NCBI RefSeq assembly: GCF_013408335.1
Contig: NZ_JACBZR010000001.1
Span: 2,914,001 to 2,978,000, forward strand
Length of the DNA stretch: 64,000 bases
Direction: 5' to 3'
Origin: Nocardioides panzhihuensis
GTDB taxonomy: Bacteria > Actinomycetota > Actinomycetes > Propionibacteriales > Nocardioidaceae
Shown here: positions 56,878 to 64,000 of the stretch, in pieces
How positions within the stretch are numbered: position 1 is the stretch's first letter
Layout: each line of letters starts with the position of its first letter
The notes under the pieces: generated by a model
What the model was told of the DNA's origin: nothing
What the model saw: the letters and a program-made list of their open reading frames with translations, nothing else
Databases searched by the model: none
Made by a program: the position numbers and the translations under genes

Positions 56878-58605
56878 TCACTCGGCGGGAGCGAGGATCC
56901 AGACCGCGGCGTCGGTCGGCAGGTCGCCCACGACCGGATCGCCGCTGTACATCACGATCTCGCCCTCGGGCAGCGGCGTCGGCTCCATCCCGCAGTTGAG
57001 GACGACGACCAGCTCGCGCCTCGCGCCCTCGGAACCACCGACCCCGCCGCGACGGAACGAGACGACGCCCTCGGGGGCGTCCAGGATCTCGACATCCTCG
57101 TCGGCCCCGAGCGCATACGTACGTCGCGCCGACAGCGCCGCCCGGTAGAACTCCAGCGTGGAGTCCTTGACCCCGTTCTGAGCCGCCACGGTCAGGTCCA
57201 CCCACTCGGCCGGCTGCGGCAGCCACGGCTGCATCGGCAGCTCCTCCTCGGGCACCTGGCTGAACCCGAAGGGCGGCTCGAAGCCGCTCCACGGCAGCGG
57301 CACCCGGCAGCCGTCACGACCACCTTCGCCGGTCTCCGACCACGGGTCCTCCTGATACTCAGGCGGCAGATAGACCTGCGGCAGACCGAGCTCCTCGCCC
57401 TGGTAGAGGTACGCGGACCCCGGCAGCGCCAGCATCGTCAGCGTCGCCGCGCGCGCCCGGTGCAGCGCCTGGAGCCCGTCACCGTAGCGTGAGCGGTGGC
57501 GTACGACGTCGTGGTTCGACAGGACCCAGGTCGGCGCCGCCCGCGACGGGCCGAGGGCCTTCAACGTCGACCCGATGACCTCGGTGAACGCCTCGGCAGA
57601 CCACTGCGCCTGCAGCCAGGAGAAGTTGAACGCCTGGTTGAACTCGTCGGCGCGTACGTAGCGTCGCAGCTCCGCCGGGCCGGGGGTCCAGGCCTCGGCG
57701 ACCATCATCCGGTCGCCGTCGAAGGAGTCGATCAGCCTGCGCCAGTCGCGATAGATCTCGTGGACGCCCGGGTTGTCCCACATCGGCGCATCGGTGACGC
57801 CCCGCTGGTACATCACCGCGGCGTCGGAGGTGAGCGCGAGGCCCTCGGGGACGACCTGGTCGCGAAGGTCCTTGAAGAGCCCGTGGGCGATGTCGACCCG
57901 GAACCCGTCCACGCCCCGCTCGAGCCAGAAGGTGAGGATCTTGGTGAACTCAGCGACGACCTCGGGGTTGTGCCAGTTGAGATCGGGCTGGTCGTCGTCG
58001 AAGAGGTGGAGATACCACTGCCCGCCCTCCGCGCTTCGCGCGGTCACTCCCTCGCTCGGCGCGAGCGGACGAGCAAGCTCGCCGCTCGACCTCGCTCCGG
58101 TCGTCTCGACCCGCGTCCAGGCGGGGCCGCCGAAGACCGAGCGCCAGTTGGTCGGCGGCTCCTCGCCGTTCTCGCCTCGGCCGTCGCGGAAGATGTAGCG
58201 GTCTCGCGCCGCGGATCCCGGCTCCGCGGCGAGCGCTTCGGCGAACCAAGGGTGAGCCGACGAGGTGTGGTTGGGCACCAGGTCGACGATCACCTTCAGC
58301 CCCACCTCATGAGCCCTGGCGAACAGGCTGTCGGCGTCCTCGAGGGTGCCGAAGATCGGGTCGACGTCACAGTAGTCGGCGACGTCGTAGCCGTGGTCGT
58401 TCTGCGGCGAGGTGTAGAACGGGCAGATCCAGACCGCATCGACACCCAGCGCGGCGAGATAGCCCAGATGGTCGGTGATGCCCTGCAGATCGCCGAGCCC
58501 GTCGCCGTTGGAGTCCGCGAACGATCGCGGGTAGATCTGATATGCGACGGCCTCGCGCCACCATGGCTGGTCCACGTGTCCCACTCTCGTCGGTTGGCTA
58601 CCCAT
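56878..58605 (-). CDS. GH13 alpha-glucosidase / oligo-1,6-glucosidase-like enzyme
   Basis: A 575-residue family 13 hydrolase. WWREAVAYQIYPRSFADSNGDGLGDL opens the barrel. DLVPNHTSS is region I and GFRVDIAHGL region II, with the nucleophile Asp near 238. VAEAW is region III (acid/base Glu), and LSNHDVVRH is region IV (Asp near 345). It releases glucose from maltose- or isomaltose-type oligosaccharides, probably in the cytoplasm as there is no signal peptide. Residues 167-193, between PAWTRV and GGQWYLHLF, are an unusual in-frame insertion derived from an intergenic-type repeat. A leaderless promoter points to ATG 58605. Confidence 0.9.
   Translation of the reverse strand: MGSQPTRVGHVDQPWWREAVAYQIYPRSFADSNGDGLGDLQGITDHLGYLAALGVDAVWICPFYTSPQNDHGYDVADYCDVDPIFGTLEDADSLFARAHEVGLKVIVDLVPNHTSSAHPWFAEALAAEPGSAARDRYIFRDGRGENGEEPPTNWRSVFGGPAWTRVETTGARSSGELARPLAPSEGVTARSAEGGQWYLHLFDDDQPDLNWHNPEVVAEFTKILTFWLERGVDGFRVDIAHGLFKDLRDQVVPEGLALTSDAAVMYQRGVTDAPMWDNPGVHEIYRDWRRLIDSFDGDRMMVAEAWTPGPAELRRYVRADEFNQAFNFSWLQAQWSAEAFTEVIGSTLKALGPSRAAPTWVLSNHDVVRHRSRYGDGLQALHRARAATLTMLALPGSAYLYQGEELGLPQVYLPPEYQEDPWSETGEGGRDGCRVPLPWSGFEPPFGFSQVPEEELPMQPWLPQPAEWVDLTVAAQNGVKDSTLEFYRAALSARRTYALGADEDVEILDAPEGVVSFRRGGVGGSEGARRELVVVLNCGMEPTPLPEGEIVMYSGDPVVGDLPTDAAVWILAPAE
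58027..58107. repeat. 27-codon repeat-derived insertion inside the GH13 gene
   Basis: This 81-nt stretch breaks the conserved PAWTRV-GGQWYLHLF junction of the family. It contains GGTCGAGACGACC-like ends and the perfect hairpin CCGCGC-TTC-GCGCGG (58029-58043), the same TTC-loop hairpin type seen in the HNH-associated elements and at 59180-59190. It is in frame and has no stop. Confidence 0.6.
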
Positions 58606-58642
58606 ACCCCGATCTTGTCGATGCGATGCTCGGGATTGTCAA
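58606..58642 (-). promoter_or_regulatory. Leaderless promoter of the GH13 gene
   Basis: On the minus strand TTGACA (58637-58642), a 19-bp spacer and CAAGAT (58612-58617) place transcription start at ATG 58605 itself, which supports that start codon. Confidence 0.55.
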
Positions 58643-58731
58643 TCCGCACGGTCCGAGCCCTGCCGGCCGCGCCGGATCCGACGCCTGAAACGCCGAGAAG
58701 AGGGGGCTGCCCGAAGTCGGTCTTTGGCATG

Positions 58732-58892
58732 TACGCTTATGAGCGTTGAAGGAGGCGTCCCCACGCGCTTCACGGTTGCTCGGTGACCGTTCGCGCAGCA
58801 CTTGGTCTTCCGCGGAAGCAGAAATCAGGACTCGTGGATTCAACGCCCAAAGGGCGGCACGGAGTCGCCCTGTTTACACAAGGATTAGATTC
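58732..58892 (+). promoter_or_regulatory. Promoter and long 5' leader of the cold-shock gene
   Basis: A TACGCT/CTTATG -10-like region (58732-58741) is followed by about 150 bases without a gene before ATG 58893. Long structured leaders are the norm for csp genes and often act in temperature-dependent translation. The leader ends ACAAGGATTAGATTC with AAGGA as ribosome site. I could not identify a convincing -35. Confidence 0.4.
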
Positions 58893-59096
58893 ATGACTCA
58901 GGGAACCGTGAAGTGGTTCAACGGCGACAAGGGCTTCGGCTTCATCGCCCAGGACGACGGGGGCGACGACGTCTTCGTGCACTTCTCCGCGATCCAGACC
59001 CAGGGCTACAAGTCCCTGGACGAGAACCAGCGCGTCGAGTTCGACGTCACCCAGGGCCCGAAGGGCCCGCAGGCCGAAAACGTCCGTCCGGTCTGA
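58893..59096 (+). CDS. Cold-shock protein (CspA family)
   Basis: A 67-residue single cold-shock domain: [20 protein letters not shown] (RNP1 KGFGFI at about 14-19), [10 protein letters not shown] (RNP2) and the closing [10 protein letters not shown]. It binds single-stranded RNA or DNA as a chaperone. The reading frame is open further upstream, but the AAGGA site and family length fix the start at 58893. It is monocistronic; a repeat and a terminator hairpin follow. Confidence 0.95.
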   Translation: MTQGTVKWFNGDKGFGFIAQDDGGDDVFVHFSAIQTQGYKSLDENQRVEFDVTQGPKGPQAENVRPV

Positions 59097-59140
59097 CTTT
59101 CGAGCCTGCGCCGCAGCGAGGAACGAGCTGCGGCGCAACG

Positions 59141-59200
59141 CGAGAAGGTCGAGCGAGCGCAGCGGCTGAGCTTGCGAAGCCGCGAAGCGGGTCGAGACCC
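59141..59200. repeat. GGTCGAGCG...GGTCGAGACC composite repeat after the csp gene
   Basis: A 60-nt element begins AAGGTCGAGCGAGCGCAGCGG and ends GGTCGAGACC. It contains GAGCTTGCGAAGC and the hairpin CCGC-GAA-GCGG (59180-59190), the reverse complement of the middle hairpin of the HNH copy A element. It shares ends with the short repeats elsewhere in the window and is non-coding. Confidence 0.55.
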
Positions 59201-59215
59201 AAGCGACTGCAACGA

Positions 59216-59249
59216 CAACCCCGTTCCTGCTCCGGCAGGGGCGGGGTTG
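59216..59249. terminator. Terminator hairpin between csp and YbaK genes
   Basis: CAACCCCG-TT-CCTGC (59216-59230) pairs with GCAGG-GG-CGGGGTTG (59235-59249) across a TCCG loop: 13 pairs with one internal loop. It can serve both convergent genes. Confidence 0.75.
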
Positions 59250-59264
59250 CCCTCGTAAACGGCG

Positions 59265-59747
59265 TCATGACGGCTCGGGAAGCCTGGTGACGTCGACCCA
59301 GCCCCGGGCCTCGCTGATCGTCTCGAGGTCGCCGAGGGTGAGCGCGATCGTCGTGTTGGCACCGCCGGCGGCGGGATAGACCATGTCGAAGCGCTTCAGG
59401 GAGGCGTCGAGCCAGACCTCTGCGGTCGGCGGGTTGCCGAAGGGGCAGACGCCCCCGATCGCGTGTCCGGTCATGGGCTCCACGTCCTCGGCCGCGAGCA
59501 TCCGTGCCTTGGTGCCGAAGTGGGCCTTGAACTTCGCGTTGGCGATCTTGGCGTCACCGGCCGCGACGACGAGGATCGCGGCAGAGCGGTCCTCGGTGTA
59601 GAGACTGATGGTCTTGGCGATCTCCGCAGGCGAGACGCCGAGCGCAGCCGCGGCGAGCTCGACGGTCGCCTTGGAGTCCTCCGACTCGATGATCTCCCCA
59701 CCGCGTCCGAATCGGTCCAGGTGGGCTCGGGCCAGCTCGATCGACAT
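59265..59747 (-). CDS. YbaK/EbsC family aminoacyl-tRNA deacylase-like protein
   Basis: A 160-residue YbaK-fold protein. It has ALGVSPAEIAKTISLYTEDRSAAILVVAAGDAKIANAKF (about residues 36-73, with the conserved Lys of IAKT), TGHAIGGVCPFGNPP (the GGVCPFG substrate loop, about 93-107) and DMVYPAAGGANTTIALT. These match Cys-tRNAPro/Ala-tRNAPro deacylases that act in trans for proofreading. The mischarged substrate cannot be told from sequence. It is 9 bp from the next gene upstream and may be co-transcribed with it. Confidence 0.88.
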   Translation of the reverse strand: MSIELARAHLDRFGRGGEIIESEDSKATVELAAAALGVSPAEIAKTISLYTEDRSAAILVVAAGDAKIANAKFKAHFGTKARMLAAEDVEPMTGHAIGGVCPFGNPPTAEVWLDASLKRFDMVYPAAGGANTTIALTLGDLETISEARGWVDVTRLPEPS

Positions 59748-59756
59748 GCTCCCAGC

Positions 59757-60455
59757 CTAGTGGCGCGTCCCACCACCGAAGGAGTCGGTGACCGCTCGGT
59801 CGGCGAAGATGCGGTACTCCATCGGGGACGGCGATCCGAACGGCGAGCTCGGCACCGCGCCGCACGCGATGATCAGGTTCCCCGAGCGGCGACCCTTCAT
59901 CGTCGCCGGCTCGACGCCGATGACCATGTCACCGAGGTCTCGGGCAGCCGCGACGAAGTCCCGCACCCGCGCGAACGGCGCGCGGTCGACCAGGTTGGCG
60001 ACGAAGACTCCGGAGGGGGCGAGCACGCGGCGTACGTCCTCGACGAAGGCGGCGGAGGTGAGCTCGGCCGGAGTGTGTCCACCGTCGAAGGCATCGAGGA
60101 CCACCATGTCGGCGAAGCCGTCGCGGACGCCACCGATACCGCTCTTGCCGTCGACGGGGCGCACCTTGATCCCGCTGCGCGGCGGTAGCGGCGCCTCGCG
60201 GCGTACGCGTTCGATGATCTCGACCGACGGCTCGAGCACGATCTGGGAAGAGCGTGGACGGGTCGCGTGGACGTAGCGCGGCAGCGTCATCGCGGCTCCG
60301 CCGACGTGCAACACCCGCACTGGCCCTGGCGGCAGACGGTCGATAACATCGCCGACACGCCTCATGTAGTCGAAGACGAGGCGGGTGGGGTCGCCCAGAT
60401 CGACGGCCGACTGCTGCATGTCGTCGAGCTCGAGCACATATACATCACTGGGCAT
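59757..60455 (-). CDS. Spermidine synthase-like SAM-fold protein
   Basis: A 232-residue Rossmann-fold protein. It has VRVLHVGGAAMTLPRYVHATRP (motif I position, about residues 46-67), IVLEPSVEIIERVRREAPLP, then FADMVVLDAFDGGHTPAELTS (about 114-134). The VLDAFDG is the spermidine synthase-type motif. The N-terminal tetramerisation strand of true SpeE is short here, and many actinobacterial homologues are not proven polyamine enzymes; a general methyltransferase is possible. It sits directly upstream of the YbaK gene. Confidence 0.72.
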   Translation of the reverse strand: MPSDVYVLELDDMQQSAVDLGDPTRLVFDYMRRVGDVIDRLPPGPVRVLHVGGAAMTLPRYVHATRPRSSQIVLEPSVEIIERVRREAPLPPRSGIKVRPVDGKSGIGGVRDGFADMVVLDAFDGGHTPAELTSAAFVEDVRRVLAPSGVFVANLVDRAPFARVRDFVAAARDLGDMVIGVEPATMKGRRSGNLIIACGAVPSSPFGSPSPMEYRIFADRAVTDSFGGGTRH

Positions 60456-60645
60456 AGCTGAGATACCCTACCCCGGCGTGGAAATGGGGGACTTGTTCCT
60501 CTATTGTGACCTGCGCTACAGCGGAACGATAGCCCGTTACGACCACCCAACGAGATACCCCCCGGGGCATTTTCCACGTCTCCAGATCCACTTCCGCCGA
60601 TCCCCCACACCCGAGCCGGCGAGGAACGAGAGGAAGTCAGACAGC

Positions 60646-61836
60646 GTGACAACCATCGAAGAAGTCACGATCGGGGCGTTCAGCCAACCCCTGGTCGGGA
60701 TGTCGTTCATCATCTCCGTTCTCGGCTCATGGGTCGGTCTGACCTGTGCGAGCCGCGCCCGCCGCGTGGACGGTGGCACCGGGTCCTGGCTCTGGCTCTT
60801 CGGTGCGGCGGCCTCCATCGGCGGCGGCGCGATCTGGTCGATGCACTTCATCGGCATGCTGGCCTTCGACAGCCACGTGGCGTACGCCCTGGACGTCGGC
60901 ACCACGCTGATCTCGCTGGTGGTCGCCATCGCCGCTGCGATGGTCGGCATGCTGATCGCGACGGCGCTCCGCGGTAACGCGGGCTACATCGTCGGTGGTC
61001 TGGTCACCGGGGCCGGCGTGGGAGCGATGCACTACACCGGCATGTACGCCATGGACATGAGCGCCAAGATGGTCTGGAAGCCGACGATCGTCGTCATCTC
61101 CATCGTCATCGCGCTGGTTGCCTCGGCGCTCGCGCTCTTCTTCGCCTTCAACGTCACCACGCGGCTCATGCGCGTGGGCGCTGCCCTCATCATGGGCATC
61201 GGTGTGTGCGTCATGCACTACACCGGCATGCTCGCCCTCGAGATCCACAGCTCGCCCGACGACAAGCTCGGGCACGTGAGCGGCGCCGACCCGGTCTATC
61301 TGGCGATGCCGATCTTCGCGATCTCCGCCGGCATGCTGATCGTGATCGGCTTCGGCACCATGTTCGCGGGCATCAACGACGACCTCGAAGACCCCTGGAC
61401 CCCGGAGCAGCGGGCCCGCGCCGAGGCCGGTTCACCTCAGATGATGGCGCAGGGGCCAGCCATGGGGCAGCCGGCCGTCCCCGGCCAGCCGCACGACCTG
61501 CTCCAGCAGCCCCGGCAGCCGCTGCAGCGGCTCCCCACGCGCCAGCCGGCCGCCTCCGGCAGCCCGCAGGCGGGTCAGCCCGTCGGCGAAGGCATCGGCA
61601 ACATGTTCGCCCAGCGCCCCCAGCGGCCCACCCAGCGGCCCACCCAGCTGCGACCGCAGAACGGACGCTGGACGCCTCGGCCCTACGCCCAGCAGGCCTC
61701 CGAGAGCCTCTCGGAGCCACAGCCGGACCTGTTCAGCCGCCAAACCGGCCAGCCCGGCGGCGAGGCCGGCAACGAGCCGCAGCCGCGGCCGCAGCGCCCT
61801 CCAGGCTGGCTGCCGCCGCGCAACAACAACCTGTAG
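60646..61836 (+). CDS. MHYT-domain integral membrane sensor-like protein
   Basis: A 396-residue membrane protein with about seven helices forming an MHYT domain. Three motifs are visible: SMHFIGM (about 65-71), AMHYTGM (127-133) and VMHYTGM (189-195). The Met and His residues are proposed to bind copper and sense oxygen, CO or NO. Most MHYT proteins continue into GGDEF/EAL or kinase domains; here residues 243-396 are only a Pro/Gln/Arg-rich disordered tail. The partner would be separate. GTG 60646 with AGGAAG upstream is used. Confidence 0.85.
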   Translation: MTTIEEVTIGAFSQPLVGMSFIISVLGSWVGLTCASRARRVDGGTGSWLWLFGAAASIGGGAIWSMHFIGMLAFDSHVAYALDVGTTLISLVVAIAAAMVGMLIATALRGNAGYIVGGLVTGAGVGAMHYTGMYAMDMSAKMVWKPTIVVISIVIALVASALALFFAFNVTTRLMRVGAALIMGIGVCVMHYTGMLALEIHSSPDDKLGHVSGADPVYLAMPIFAISAGMLIVIGFGTMFAGINDDLEDPWTPEQRARAEAGSPQMMAQGPAMGQPAVPGQPHDLLQQPRQPLQRLPTRQPAASGSPQAGQPVGEGIGNMFAQRPQRPTQRPTQLRPQNGRWTPRPYAQQASESLSEPQPDLFSRQTGQPGGEAGNEPQPRPQRPPGWLPPRNNNL

Positions 61837-61841
61837 ACGCG

Positions 61842-61874
61842 CGTCGGGGTAGGGGCGGACGCCCTACCCCGACG
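61842..61874. terminator. Two-way terminator hairpin between MHYT and glnE genes
   Basis: CGTCGGGGTAGGG (61842-61854) pairs perfectly over 13 bp with CCCTACCCCGACG (61862-61874) around a 7-nt loop. It sits between the two convergent stops. Confidence 0.85.
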
Positions 61875-61889
61875 AGGTCGTCTTCCGGC

Positions 61890-64000
61890 TCACTCCCAGA
61901 AGACGCGCTCGACCACGCCATGGGCGAGCCGGGTCATCCGCAGGTAGTCGTTGACCAGCTCGTCGGTGGCGCCAGCCGGGTAGCCGAGGATGGCCGCCAC
62001 GGCCTGCTGCTCGACCGGCCCCGCGGGCAGGGAGTCCGCCGGGCGCCCGCGAGCGAGGGTGACGGCGTTGCGCACCCGGCTCACCATCCGCCACGCATCG
62101 ATGAGGGTCTCGGCGTCGTCCGCCTCGATCAACGAGGCGTCGCGGGCAGCCTGCAGTGCCTCGACGGTGCGTGGTGTGCGCAGCCCCGGGACGGCATAGG
62201 CGTGCCGCATCTGCAGCAGCTGGGCGGTCCACTCGATGTCGGCGAGGCCGCCACGCCCGAGCTTGAGATGGGTGTTGGGGTCGGCGCCGCGCGGTAGCCG
62301 CTCATGGTCGACGCGGCCCTTGATGCGACGCACCTCGATGATGTCGTCCTCGCTGAGCCCGCCCTCGGGATAGCGCAGCGGGTCGATCATCTCGATGAAC
62401 GCCTCGCGCACCTTCGGATCGCCGACGACCGCGTCCGCGCGTAGCAGCGCCTGCGACTCCCAGATGCCCGACCACTTGGCGTAGTAGGCGGCGTACGCAG
62501 GGAGGGTCCGCACCAGCGCCCCCTGCCGTCCCTCGGGGCGCAGGTCCGCGTCGATCTCCAGAGGCGGGTCGGCACCGGGGAGAGCGAGCAGCCGGCGAAG
62601 GTCGGCGATGACCTTGAGCGCGAACTGGGTCGCCTCTCCAGGATCCACGCCTTCGACCGGCTGATGGACCAAGAGCACGTCGGCGTCCGAGGCGTAGGAG
62701 AGCTCGAACCCGCCGTAGCGGCCCATCGCGACGATGGCGATCCGCGTCGGCGGCCCGTCTATCCCGCGCCGGGCGACCTCGTCGGCCACGACCGTGCGCA
62801 ACGACGCCTCGAGGGTGGCATCGGTCAGCCTGGACAGGGCGGCGCCGATCGTGTCGATCCCGGCTTCGCCCAGGAGCTCGGCGGCCGAGATCCGGAACAG
62901 CTCGCGCCGACGGATGGCCCGGATGTGGCGTACGGCCTCCTCCGCCGAGGTGGTGGTGCGTCGACGCGCAGCGCGGGCGACCATCTCGTCGGTCAGTGCC
63001 TCCGCCGACAGCGGCGCCAGGTCGTGTCCCAGCAGGCGCAGGGCCTCGGGCTCTCGTTCGAGCAGCGCGGTGGTGTAGCGAGAGGTGGACAGGATCGTGG
63101 CGAAGTGCTGCGCGACCGAGCCCTCGTCGCGCAGGGAGCGCAGATACCAGGGCGTGACCCCGAGCGCGTCGGAGATACGGCGGAACCCGAAGAGCCCGGC
63201 GTCGGGATCGGAACCCTCGGAGAGCCATTGCAGCATCACCGGCAGCAGCGCGCGCTGCAGCGCAGCCCGGCGGGACACGCCCGTCGTGAGTGCTTCCAGG
63301 TGTCGCAGCGCCGCCTTGGGATCGGCGTAGCCCAGCGCGGTCAGCCGCTCCTCGGCGGCCTTCGTCGACAGGTGGACCTGCCCCGACGGGATCCGGGCGA
63401 CCGCGTCGAGGAGCGGGCGGTAGAAGAGCTTCTCGTGGAGGCGGCGTACCTCGATCCGTTGGTGGCCCCACTCCTTCTTCAACCGCACCACCGGATCGCG
63501 AAGGTAGCCCAGCGAGCGCGCGAGCCAGCGAAGCGACGCCTCGTCGTCGGGGACGACGTGGGTGCGCCGGAGCCGGCGGAGCTGAAGCCGGTGCTCCATC
63601 CGTCGCAGGAACGCGTACGCCTCGTGCATGGCCTCGCCGTCCTCACGGCCGACGTAGCCGGCGCGGGTCAGCGCAGCGAGCGCGGAGAGCGTGGTCGGCT
63701 CGCGGATCCCGGTGTCAGCGCGGCCGTGGACCAGTTGCAGCAGCTGGACGGCGAACTCCACATCCCGCAGCCCGCCGGCACCGAGCTTGAGCTCACGGTC
63801 GGCCTCCTTGGACGGGATGTGAGCGATGACCCGGCGTCGCATCGCCTGGGTGTCGGTGACGAAGCCGTCACGATCGGCGGCCTTCCAGACGAACGGGTTG
63901 ACCGCGTCGACATATGCCTGGCCCAGCTCGAGGTCGCCGGCGGCCGGACGGGCCTTGAGCAGCGCCTGGAACTCCCAGGTGCTCGCCCATCGCTCGTAGT
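61890..64000 (-). CDS. glnE: Bifunctional glutamine synthetase adenylyltransferase/deadenylase, C-terminal part
   Basis: The frame is open from the right window edge to 61890; about 703 codons of a protein normally near 1000 residues are present. The N-terminal side shows the end of the first nucleotidyltransferase domain (YERWASTWEFQALLKARP, then LKLGAGGLRDVEFAVQLLQL). The second domain has GRYGGFELSYASDADVLLVHQP with the metal-binding Asp pair. It is followed by EIDADLRPEGRQGALVRTLP and LKLGRGGLADIEWTAQLLQM. GlnE adds and removes AMP on glutamine synthetase in response to nitrogen state. The 5' part lies beyond the window. Confidence 0.95.
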   Translation of the reverse strand, partial: YERWASTWEFQALLKARPAAGDLELGQAYVDAVNPFVWKAADRDGFVTDTQAMRRRVIAHIPSKEADRELKLGAGGLRDVEFAVQLLQLVHGRADTGIREPTTLSALAALTRAGYVGREDGEAMHEAYAFLRRMEHRLQLRRLRRTHVVPDDEASLRWLARSLGYLRDPVVRLKKEWGHQRIEVRRLHEKLFYRPLLDAVARIPSGQVHLSTKAAEERLTALGYADPKAALRHLEALTTGVSRRAALQRALLPVMLQWLSEGSDPDAGLFGFRRISDALGVTPWYLRSLRDEGSVAQHFATILSTSRYTTALLEREPEALRLLGHDLAPLSAEALTDEMVARAARRRTTTSAEEAVRHIRAIRRRELFRISAAELLGEAGIDTIGAALSRLTDATLEASLRTVVADEVARRGIDGPPTRIAIVAMGRYGGFELSYASDADVLLVHQPVEGVDPGEATQFALKVIADLRRLLALPGADPPLEIDADLRPEGRQGALVRTLPAYAAYYAKWSGIWESQALLRADAVVGDPKVREAFIEMIDPLRYPEGGLSEDDIIEVRRIKGRVDHERLPRGADPNTHLKLGRGGLADIEWTAQLLQMRHAYAVPGLRTPRTVEALQAARDASLIEADDAETLIDAWRMVSRVRNAVTLARGRPADSLPAGPVEQQAVAAILGYPAGATDELVNDYLRMTRLAHGVVERVFWE

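Noticed and set aside
1..64000. Search for tRNA, rRNA and riboswitch genes
   Set aside because: No gap holds a convincing tRNA cloverleaf with a T-arm GTTCRANNC and matching acceptor ends, and no known riboswitch core was seen; the branched elements at 1876 and 48392 do not have tRNA features.

Overview
The window is chromosomal DNA of a high-GC actinobacterium. The long two-strand open frames, GTG starts, ATGA-type gene overlaps, several leaderless promoters, the DUF222/HNH (13E12-type) repeat genes and glnE at the right edge point to Nocardioidaceae, probably Nocardioides or a close relative. The genus is an inference; the phylum is secure. I see no tRNA, rRNA, CRISPR array, transposase, integrase or phage gene.

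Layout. 1-1.5 kb: end of a GH28 pectinase-like gene facing a TauE/SafE exporter. 1.6-3.4 kb: a cluster of short interspersed repeats, then copy A of a 1.6 kb repeat carrying a DUF222/HNH gene and an upstream multi-hairpin element. 3.5-6.3 kb: DUF1048 protein, bile-acid:sodium-symporter-type carrier and a DHA2-type MFS pump. 6.4-20.6 kb: a catabolic regulon. It has a complete peptide/nickel-type ABC importer, a metallo-beta-lactamase-fold hydrolase, a DUF35/thiolase pair, an SDR, a MaoC hydratase, a TetR repressor, an acyl-CoA dehydrogenase and an ADP-forming CoA ligase. Two matching CTAGA-N7-TCTAG sites tie the two operons to the TetR gene between them. 20.7-24.7 kb: small membrane protein and fused indolepyruvate:ferredoxin oxidoreductase. 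24.8-33.2 kb: polyamine/GABA catabolism (agmatinase family, amine oxidase, GabT, GabD, APC permease, LysR and TetR regulators). 33.2-35.5 kb: ATPase, MarR and an extradiol-type dioxygenase. 35.6-41.4 kb: sugar ABC importer, AGE-family epimerase and ROK repressor. 41.4-46.9 kb: Old Yellow Enzyme, DUF89 protein, purine permease, LLM oxidoreductase and carboxymuconolactone-decarboxylase-like protein. 46.96-48.55 kb: copy B of the HNH repeat, inverted relative to copy A. 48.6-56.3 kb: an Asp23 protein with a huge acidic tail, an SGNH hydrolase, and an AtuA/DUF4387/MFS operon divergent from GntR and an AEC carrier. 56.4-64 kb: DUF1707 protein, GH13 glucosidase, cold-shock protein, YbaK deacylase, spermidine-synthase-like protein, MHYT sensor and the 3' part of glnE.

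The most unusual signals are these. (1) The HNH repeat pair shares a roughly 90-nt branched structure: two conserved outer stems enclosing three TTC-loop hairpins that differ in sequence between copies but still pair. It lies upstream of a leaderless promoter, so it is not part of the HNH mRNA. (2) The two-operon TetR regulon serves an unassigned CoA-dependent degradation pathway, with a 28-codon coupling ORF and competing hairpins in front of its CoA ligase. (3) A 21-nt repeat array lies between convergent genes and supplies a stop codon. (4) A 27-codon repeat-derived insertion lies inside the GH13 enzyme. (5) The Asp23 protein carries about 500 acidic residues including a perfect 15-nt tandem repeat.
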